Shown one piece after another: positions 1 through 5,145 of a DNA stretch of 14,693 nucleotides. The stretch comes from Burkholderiaceae bacterium (GTDB taxonomy: Bacteria; Pseudomonadota; Gammaproteobacteria; Burkholderiales; Burkholderiaceae_D), in the NCBI GenBank assembly GCA_019752915.1, contig JAIELO010000060.1, positions 1-14,693 on the forward strand. Direction: 5' to 3'. The notes beneath the pieces were generated by a model. The model was not told where the DNA came from. It searched no databases and saw only the letters and a program-made list of their open reading frames with translations. Every line of letters begins with the position of its first letter. Within the stretch, counting starts at the first letter, position 1. The translations under genes were made by a program, and so were the position numbers.

Positions 1-597
1 GTCGGCATGGAAGCCGCTTTCGCGGGTGAAGAAGGCGGGGAAGCCGCGCTGGCCCACGCTGACTACCGGTACGCCATAGGTTTCCAGATATTCCAGCGTC
101 AGGCCGATGTCGAGGATGGACTTGACGCCGGCGCAGACCACGGCCACCGAGGTATGCGCCAGTTCCTGCAGATCGGCGGAGATATCGAAACTGGTTTCGG
201 CACCACGGTGCACACCGCCGATGCCGCCGGTGACGAATACTTGGATGCCGGCCAGTTCGGCGCAGATCATGGTGGCCGCAACGGTGGTGGCACCCAGCTT
301 GTTTTGCGCCAGTACGAATGGCAGGTCGCGCCGGCTCACTTTCATGGCGTCCGGCGAAGTGGCCAGCAGCTCGAGCTGCTGTTCATTCAGACCGACACAG
401 ATTTTGCCATCCATGATGGCGATGGTGGCAGGTACGGCGCCGGTGGCGCGGATGATCTGTTCGACTTCGCGGGCCATCTGCACATTCTGCGGATACGGCA
501 TGCCATGCGAGATAATCGTCGATTCCAGTGCCACGATGGCTTTGCCGGCGGCGCGGGCGGCGGCTACTTCCGGCGAATACAGCAGGAATTGATGCAT
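1..597 (-). CDS. psuG: Pseudouridine-5'-phosphate glycosidase, 3' part cut by window edge
   Basis: Splits pseudouridine 5'-phosphate at its C-C glycosidic bond into uracil and ribose 5-phosphate, the second step of pseudouridine breakdown in the cytoplasm. The 199 visible residues are the N-terminal two thirds of a family usually about 300 aa long. Family hallmarks are present: [16 protein letters not shown] (residues 23-38), [12 protein letters not shown] (123-134) and CAGVKSILD (155-163). Lys159 in the last motif matches the lysine that forms the covalent ribose adduct in the E. coli enzyme (family knowledge). The ATG at 597 has an AAAGGA ribosome site 7 nt upstream. The gene lies 48 bp downstream of the pseudouridine kinase gene on the same strand, so the two are very likely cotranscribed. 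The C-terminal third is outside the window, so its integrity cannot be judged. Confidence 0.95.
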   Translation of the reverse strand, partial: MHQFLLYSPEVAAARAAGKAIVALESTIISHGMPYPQNVQMAREVEQIIRATGAVPATIAIMDGKICVGLNEQQLELLATSPDAMKVSRRDLPFVLAQNKLGATTVAATMICAELAGIQVFVTGGIGGVHRGAETSFDISADLQELAHTSVAVVCAGVKSILDIGLTLEYLETYGVPVVSVGQRGFPAFFTRESGFHAD

Positions 598-645
598 GGG
601 GTGTTCCTTTATAAAGCGGTCAATAGGTATCTAGCCTGCAGGTGT

Positions 646-1788
646 TCAACCCTGCTGGGGGAATAGTGGCGGATGGTAGTCCGCCGACAGATCGAAATCG
701 TGAATTTCATCGAGTACGTCGGCGGCCAGCATGGGCGAGACAGTGTCCTGAGTTTCCAGCGTCATTGCGGCGACCTTCAGGCCGCGCCGGCAGGCCAGCG
801 TCAGATCCTGACTGCCCTGATACAGCGACCAGCAGACGGCTGCGGAGAAGGCGTCGCCAGCGCCCGTCACATCGACCACTTCGACCTGATGGGCCGGCAG
901 CCAGACCAGTTCCGTGCCACGGGTGTGGTAGACGCCCTGACTGCCGCAGGTGACGATCACGTCCTGCGCGCCCTGGGCCTGCACCTGCTGGCAGGCGGCG
1001 CGCACATCGGCCTCGGTGGGCAGGGCATGGCCGACGCGCGTTTCGAGCTCGCCGCGATTGAGTATCAGCAGGCGCAGGCCGCGCAGGCTGGCCGGCAGAT
1101 GCGCCATCTTCGGTTGCGAGACGGCGATGATGATCAGCGGCAGATTGTCGGTGCTGGCGCTGTCGAGCAGCAGCGCGATGCTGTCCGCCGGCAGATTCAT
1201 GTCGACCACGGTCATTGCCGCCGAGGCGCGCAGTGGCTGGCGGCTGGCAAGGAAGTCCGCGCTGAGGCGGTCGTAGAGCTGCATGTCGGCCAGCGCCAGT
1301 ACCAGTTCGCCACGGTCATCGAGGATGGCGGTGTAAGTGCCACTGGCGGTGTCGGGCAGTTTCAGGCTGCCGCGCGTGTCGATGCCGGCCTGTTCGGCCT
1401 GATCCTGCAGGGCGCGTCCGGCAGCGTCGTCACCGAAGGCGGTCAGCAGGGCCGCCGGCAGATTCAGGCGCGCCAGATTTTCCGCGATATTGCGTGCCAC
1501 GCCACCGTGCACTTCTTCGGCCGTGGCGGGATTCGAGGTGCCGTGCTGCAAAGGACCGAGACTGCGCAGTTTGCGGTCCAGATTGGCCGCGCCGATGCAC
1601 AGCACCGGGCGCTTGTCCGGCAACACGTAGGCGCGCCCCAGCAGACGGCGTTCGCGGATCAGGCTGGCAATATGGCCCGCTACGGCGGAGCGCGACAGAC
1701 GCAGTTCGACCGCCAGATCCTGCTGTGAAATAAAGGGGTTGGCCCGGATGAGCTGATACAGCTGGTCTTTTTTGGAGGCGTCGGTCAT
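646..1788 (-). CDS. psuK: PfkB-family pseudouridine kinase with N-terminal helix-turn-helix
   Basis: Predicted to phosphorylate pseudouridine to pseudouridine 5'-phosphate for the next gene, psuG. The 380-aa protein has two parts. Residues about 5-55 are a winged helix-turn-helix (ISQQDLAVELRLSRSAVAGHI, wing near 48-56). Residues 61-380 are a ribokinase/PfkB fold, with GGVARNIAENLARL (95-108) as the first signature and DVTGAGDAFSAAV (306-318) as the second; Asp312 is the expected catalytic base. E. coli YeiI has the same HTH-kinase layout, whereas E. coli PsuK lacks the HTH (family knowledge). Substrate assignment rests mainly on the psuG neighbour. The ATG at 1788 is chosen because the HTH starts just after it, although no Shine-Dalgarno sequence is visible in the pyrimidine-rich leader. 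The HTH suggests the enzyme may also regulate transcription, perhaps of its own operon. Confidence 0.88.
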   Translation of the reverse strand: MTDASKKDQLYQLIRANPFISQQDLAVELRLSRSAVAGHIASLIRERRLLGRAYVLPDKRPVLCIGAANLDRKLRSLGPLQHGTSNPATAEEVHGGVARNIAENLARLNLPAALLTAFGDDAAGRALQDQAEQAGIDTRGSLKLPDTASGTYTAILDDRGELVLALADMQLYDRLSADFLASRQPLRASAAMTVVDMNLPADSIALLLDSASTDNLPLIIIAVSQPKMAHLPASLRGLRLLILNRGELETRVGHALPTEADVRAACQQVQAQGAQDVIVTCGSQGVYHTRGTELVWLPAHQVEVVDVTGAGDAFSAAVCWSLYQGSQDLTLACRRGLKVAAMTLETQDTVSPMLAADVLDEIHDFDLSADYHPPLFPQQG

Positions 1789-1816
1789 GGGGATACGCTA
1801 GGGCGGAGGGTGGGGG
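1789..1816 (+). other. G-tract cluster (possible G-quadruplex) in psuK leader
   Basis: Four G-tracts lie directly upstream of the psuK start codon on the plus strand: GGGG 1789-1792, GGG 1801-1803, GGG 1808-1810, GGGGG 1812-1816, with loops of 8, 4 and 1 nt. The first loop is one base above the usual 7-nt limit. The plus strand is the template for psuK, so the psuK mRNA leader here is C-rich and lacks a ribosome-binding site. Whether a quadruplex forms is not known. Confidence 0.4.
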
Positions 1817-1823
1817 AGTGCTT

Positions 1824-1855
1824 AAACATTTGTTTGCAATGATAGACATTTGTTT
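1824..1855 (-). promoter_or_regulatory. Twin operator-like repeats overlapping the psuKG promoter
   Basis: ACATTTGTTT occurs twice (1826-1835 and 1846-1855), offset by 20 bp, about two helical turns. The first copy sits in the palindrome AAACA-TT-TGTTT (1824-1835), the second in AGACA-TT-TGTTT (1844-1855). One copy lies between the -35 and -10 hexamers. The other covers the predicted transcription start. This is the usual geometry of a repressor operator. The binding protein is unknown; the HTH of PsuK is one candidate. Confidence 0.6.
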
Positions 1856-1867
1856 TTATGGCGTCAA
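1839..1867 (-). promoter_or_regulatory. Sigma70-type promoter of psuK-psuG
   Basis: Read on the minus strand, TTGACG (1867-1862; 5 of 6 to TTGACA) is followed after exactly 17 nt by TATCAT (1844-1839; 5 of 6 to TATAAT). The predicted start point near 1832 gives a leader of about 44 nt before the psuK ATG. It is the best promoter match in the window. Confidence 0.75.
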
Positions 1868-1910
1868 TCGCCCGCAAAGGCGCCATTTGCTGCTCCACAT
1901 AATACTCTCG

Positions 1911-1933
1911 ATTTATACGTTATTTATATAAAT
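1911..1933. repeat. AT-rich palindrome and direct repeat upstream of punA
   Basis: ATTTATA occurs at 1911-1917 and again at 1922-1928, 11 bp apart. The second copy lies in the perfect 12-bp palindrome ATTTATATAAAT (1922-1933). It stands about 20 bp upstream of the predicted punA -35 element and could be a regulator site or an UP-like element. Function not determined. Confidence 0.4.
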
Positions 1934-1951
1934 GTCCAAGAAAAATGGTAT

Positions 1952-1981
1952 TTGCCATACATATGGCAGATGATGCATAGT
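1952..1981 (+). promoter_or_regulatory. Candidate promoter of the punA-deo operon with overlapping inverted repeat
   Basis: TTGCCA (1952-1957; 5 of 6 to the -35 consensus) is followed after 18 nt by CATAGT (1976-1981; 4 of 6 to the -10). The -35 lies inside a perfect inverted repeat, TGCCATA-CA-TATGGCA (1953-1968), a plausible repressor operator. The hexamers are only moderate matches and other AT-rich spots nearby could serve as the -10, so the promoter call is tentative; the inverted repeat itself is clear. Confidence 0.4.
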
Positions 1982-2052
1982 GTCAGCATCTCCAGTAAGC
2001 CCTTGCCCTTTGCGTGTCCCACGCGCGGGTTTCCAAAAAATAGAGGATCTCC

Positions 2053-2892
2053 ATGTCGAATAATTCCCCGTTCCAGGCAGCTGACATCATTCGTGCCCGT
2101 ATTCCGGCCGGCTTCAAACCCCGCGTCGCCATGATTCTGGGTTCCGGTCTGGGCGTACTGGCCGAACAAATGACGGATGCCGTGACCATTAGCTACGACG
2201 AACTGCCGGGCTTCCCGATCAGTACCGTGCATGGTCACGCCGGGGAACTGGTGATCGGTACGCTCGCTGGCGTGTCGGTGGTGTGCATGAAAGGCCGCGG
2301 CCACGTCTACGAAGGCTACGGCCTGGGCGTGATGACCAGCGCGGTGCGCACCATGAAGCTGCTGGGCTGCGAAATGCTGTTCGTGACCAACGCTGCCGGT
2401 TCGCTGCGTACCGAAGTCGATGCCGGTTCGCTGGTGGCACTGACCGACCATATCAACTTCCTGCCGGGCACTCCGATGATGGGTCCGAACGACGAGCGTT
2501 TCGGTCCGCGCTTCTTCAGCATGGCCAATGCCTACGACGCCGATCTGCGCGCGCTGCTGCATACCGCCGCCAAAGAAAAGAACGCCACCCTGCATGACGG
2601 CGTGTACATCGCCTACGCTGGCCCGAACTTCGAAACCCCGGCCGAAATCCGCGCCTTCAAAACGCTGGGCGCCGACGTGGTCGGTATGTCGGTGGTGCCG
2701 GAAGTAGTGTCGGCACGTCACTGCGGCCTGAAAGTGGTGGGTGTGTCGGCGATTACCAATCTGGCCGAAGGCCTGTCGCCGTTCCCGCTGTCGCACGAGC
2801 AGACCCTGAAATACGCTGCCGTGGCTGCGACCTCGCTGATCGAGGTGATCCTGGGCTTCCTGGGCAACGTCGCCAAAACGCCGCAAGCGTAA
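2053..2892 (+). CDS. punA: Purine-nucleoside phosphorylase, trimeric PNP family
   Basis: Cleaves purine (deoxy)nucleosides with phosphate to free base and (deoxy)ribose 1-phosphate in the cytoplasm. The 279-aa protein matches the trimeric PNP/XapA family rather than hexameric DeoD. It has the phosphate-binding ILGSGLG (28-34, Ser31), GRGHVYEG (81-88, Arg82 and His84), FVTNAAGS (110-117), YAGPNFET (188-195) with the base-binding Glu194, VGMSVVPEV (210-218), and AITN with the purine-contacting Asn236. Equivalence to human PNP residues Glu201 and Asn243 is from family alignment by eye. The start has AGAGGA 5 nt upstream. It is the first gene of the plus-strand operon, 52 bp before deoB, with a stem-loop in the gap. 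Preference among guanosine, inosine and xanthosine cannot be read from the sequence. Confidence 0.93.
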   Translation: MSNNSPFQAADIIRARIPAGFKPRVAMILGSGLGVLAEQMTDAVTISYDELPGFPISTVHGHAGELVIGTLAGVSVVCMKGRGHVYEGYGLGVMTSAVRTMKLLGCEMLFVTNAAGSLRTEVDAGSLVALTDHINFLPGTPMMGPNDERFGPRFFSMANAYDADLRALLHTAAKEKNATLHDGVYIAYAGPNFETPAEIRAFKTLGADVVGMSVVPEVVSARHCGLKVVGVSAITNLAEGLSPFPLSHEQTLKYAAVAATSLIEVILGFLGNVAKTPQA

Positions 2893-2901
2893 CAATCCCC
2901 G

Positions 2902-2930
2902 AGGGGCGGCTAGTCCGCCCCTTTGCTTTT
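2902..2930 (+). terminator. Intrinsic terminator or attenuator between punA and deoB
   Basis: AGGGGCGG (2902-2909) pairs perfectly with CCGCCCCT (2915-2922) around a 5-nt loop, followed by TTTGCTTTT-like T-rich sequence up to 2930. It lies 10 bp after the punA stop and just before the deoB ribosome site GAGGAG (2931-2936). The T-tract is interrupted, so partial read-through into deoB, or a role in mRNA stability, is likely. Confidence 0.6.
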
Positions 2931-2944
2931 GAGGAGCTGGAAAC

Positions 2945-4138
2945 ATGAAACGCGCATTTATTCTGCTGCTGGATTCTTTCGGTCTGGGCGCGACGCCCGA
3001 CGCGGACAAGTATCACGACAGTGGCGCTAACACCTTCGGCCATATCGCCGAGCGCATCGCCGCCACCGGCACGCCGCTGGCACTGCCGACGCTGGAAAAC
3101 CTCGGCCTGGCCGCTGCCGGCCAACTGGCCAGCGGTCAGTGGGCTGCCGGCTTCCAGCAGCGCGAAGGTTTCACCGCAGCTTATGGTGCGGCCCGTGAAC
3201 GCTCGACCGGCAAGGACACCCAGTCCGGTCACTGGGAAATCGCCGGTGTGCCGGTGGAATTCGACTGGGGCTACTTCCCGAAAACCGTGCCATCGTTCCC
3301 GGCCGAACTCACTGCCAAGCTGCAGGAACTGGGCGCGGTACCGGGCTTCCTCGGCGACTGCCACGCGTCGGGTACCGACATCATCAACAAGCATGGCGAT
3401 GAACACGTCGCCAGCGGTAAGCCGATTATCTACACTTCGGCCGACTCGGTGCTGCAGATCGCGGCGCACGAAGAATCGTTCGGTCTGGAGCGTCTCTATG
3501 AACTGTGCGAGATCGCTTTCAAACTGGTCGAGCCGTACAACATCGGTCGCGTGATCGCCCGCCCATTCCTGGGCGCGAACGGCAATTACACCCGCACCAC
3601 CAATCGTCACGATTACGCCGTTGCACCACCGGCGCCGACTCTGCTGGACCACGTCAAGAACGATGGCGGCGAGGTCATCGCGCTGGGCAAAATCAGCGAC
3701 ATCTTCGCTGCGCAAGGCGTTTCGCGCGTGGTCAAAGGTAAAGACAATATGGCGCTGTTCGATGCGCTGCTGACGGTGCAGAAGGAAGCTGGCGACAAGT
3801 CGCTGACGTTCGTCAATTTCGTCGACTTCGATCAGGCCTTCGGCCATCGTCGCGACGTGAACGGCTATGCACAGGCGCTGCGCGAGATGGATGCGCGTCT
3901 GCCGGAATTCATGGCTGGCCTGCAGCCCGGCGATCTGGTGGTAGTGACCGCCGATCACGGTTGCGACCCGACCTGGCCCGGCTCCGATCACACCCGTGAA
4001 CACATTCCGATGATCTTCTTCGGTCCGGGTGTGCCGGCGCAAGCCTTGCCGATTTCCGAAACCTTCTCCGACATCGGTCAGACTCTGGCCCATCACCTCG
4101 GCGTCAAACCACTTTCCCACGGAAGCAATCTGTTATGA
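2945..4138 (+). CDS. deoB: Phosphopentomutase
   Basis: Interconverts (deoxy)ribose 1-phosphate and 5-phosphate, linking PunA and DeoA to DeoC. The 397-aa protein is full length for the alkaline-phosphatase-superfamily DeoB (E. coli about 407 aa). Metal-site residues can be placed by comparison with the Bacillus enzyme: Asp10 in LLLDSFGLG, Asp296 and His301 in NFVDFDQAFGHRRD (291-304), Asp337 and His338 in TADHGCD, and His349 in GSDHT. The phosphorylated threonine is Thr92 in STGKDTQSGHWEI (87-99). The ATG at 2945 is preceded by GAGGAG 8 nt upstream. The stop overlaps the deoC start by 4 bp (ATGA), showing translational coupling. No anomalies seen. Confidence 0.96.
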   Translation: MKRAFILLLDSFGLGATPDADKYHDSGANTFGHIAERIAATGTPLALPTLENLGLAAAGQLASGQWAAGFQQREGFTAAYGAARERSTGKDTQSGHWEIAGVPVEFDWGYFPKTVPSFPAELTAKLQELGAVPGFLGDCHASGTDIINKHGDEHVASGKPIIYTSADSVLQIAAHEESFGLERLYELCEIAFKLVEPYNIGRVIARPFLGANGNYTRTTNRHDYAVAPPAPTLLDHVKNDGGEVIALGKISDIFAAQGVSRVVKGKDNMALFDALLTVQKEAGDKSLTFVNFVDFDQAFGHRRDVNGYAQALREMDARLPEFMAGLQPGDLVVVTADHGCDPTWPGSDHTREHIPMIFFGPGVPAQALPISETFSDIGQTLAHHLGVKPLSHGSNLL

Positions 4139-5097
4139 CCATCATCTCCGACTTCAAGCGCAACGAAGCGGTCCCCCTCGACCTGGGCTGGATCAACCAT
4201 ATCCATATCAACAAGAGTGCGGCCGACCGTCGCGCCGCCAGTCTGGCCAATCGCCGCACGGTGAAGAAGGAATATCAGGCGGCATGGTTGATCAAAGCCA
4301 TCGGCCTGATCGACCTGACCACGCTGTCCGGCGACGATACGCCGGGCCGCGTCGAGCGCCTGTGCATGAAAGCCATGCGTCCGCTGCGCAGCGATCTGGT
4401 GGCAGCACTGGGTCTGCAGGATTACCCGCTCAGCACCGGTGCAGTCTGCGTGTACCACGAGATGATCAAGCCGGCCGTGCAGGTACTGCAAGGCCGTCTG
4501 CCGATTGCCGCCGTGTCGACCGGTTTCCCGGCTGGCCTGACCAGCATGGAAACCAAGGTGCGCGAGATCGAATTGTCGGTCGCTGCCGGTGCCACCGAGA
4601 TCGATATCGTGATTACCCGTCAGCACGTGCTGACCGGTAACTGGCAAGCGCTGTACGACGAAATGCTGGCCTACCGTAAGGCTTGCGGCGAAGCGCACGT
4701 GAAAGCGATTCTGGCCACCGGTGAACTGGTGACGCTGGAAAACGTGGCGAAAGCGTCGTGGGTCTGCATGATGGCTGGCGCAGACTTCATTAAAACTTCG
4801 ACTGGTAAAGAGCCGGTCAACGCCACTATCCCGGTGTCGCTGACCATGGTGCGCGCAATCCGCGACTATCACGAGCAGACCGGCTTCAAGATCGGCTACA
4901 AACCGGCCGGTGGCGTCGGTACGGCCAAGGCAGCGCTACAGTACCTGACGCTGATGAAAGAAGAACTGGGCAATGAATGGCTGGAGCCGCACCTGTTCCG
5001 CATCGGTGCTTCGAGCCTGCTGACCGACATCGAACGTCAGCTCGAACACTATGTGACGGGTAACTACTCGGCCGCCCATCGCCACGCGCAGCCTTAA
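4135..5097 (+). CDS. deoC: Deoxyribose-phosphate aldolase, animal DERA-like subtype
   Basis: Cleaves 2-deoxyribose 5-phosphate to glyceraldehyde 3-phosphate and acetaldehyde in the cytoplasm. The 320-aa protein is longer than E. coli DeoC (about 259 aa) and near the 318 aa of human DERA. Several stretches look nearly identical to remembered human DERA: RRTVKKEYQAAWLIKA (40-55), IDLTTLSGDDT (59-69), RKACGEAH (181-188), FIKTSTGKE (218-226), and ELGNEWLEPHLFRIGAS (277-293). Lys220 is the Schiff-base lysine, Lys256 in GYKPAGGV the second active-site lysine, and Asp157 in EIDIVI the third catalytic residue. The start overlaps the deoB stop by 4 bp; the upstream GGAAG is distant, so coupled translation is likely. 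The aldehyde dehydrogenase gene that follows fits removal of its acetaldehyde product. Confidence 0.95.
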   Translation: MTIISDFKRNEAVPLDLGWINHIHINKSAADRRAASLANRRTVKKEYQAAWLIKAIGLIDLTTLSGDDTPGRVERLCMKAMRPLRSDLVAALGLQDYPLSTGAVCVYHEMIKPAVQVLQGRLPIAAVSTGFPAGLTSMETKVREIELSVAAGATEIDIVITRQHVLTGNWQALYDEMLAYRKACGEAHVKAILATGELVTLENVAKASWVCMMAGADFIKTSTGKEPVNATIPVSLTMVRAIRDYHEQTGFKIGYKPAGGVGTAKAALQYLTLMKEELGNEWLEPHLFRIGASSLLTDIERQLEHYVTGNYSAAHRHAQP

Positions 5098-5145
5098 TTG
5101 GCCGATTCATCGCGACTCATTAGCCTACAGAATATCGGACACGTC

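Noticed and set aside
598..645. TTGACC and TATAAA within the psuK-psuG gap, as a possible internal promoter
   Set aside because: The two hexamers are only about 4 nt apart, so they cannot form a sigma70 promoter; CCTGCAGG there is just a short palindrome.
7..1728. Plus-strand open frames opposite psuG and psuK
   Set aside because: The minus-strand proteins carry full family motifs; these frames are complementary shadows.
3805..3814. GACGTTCGTC, an 8/10 AlgR-box-like match
   Set aside because: It lies inside deoB coding sequence; it is useful only as a measure of chance matches.
1924..4120. Long minus-strand open frames opposite punA and deoB
   Set aside because: Same reasoning: PunA and DeoB are unambiguous on the plus strand, and the antisense products lack domain character.
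5098..5145. TTG start that would lengthen the dehydrogenase by 16 residues
   Set aside because: It immediately abuts the deoC stop, has no ribosome site, and the added residues lack family character; the ATG at 5146 fits better.
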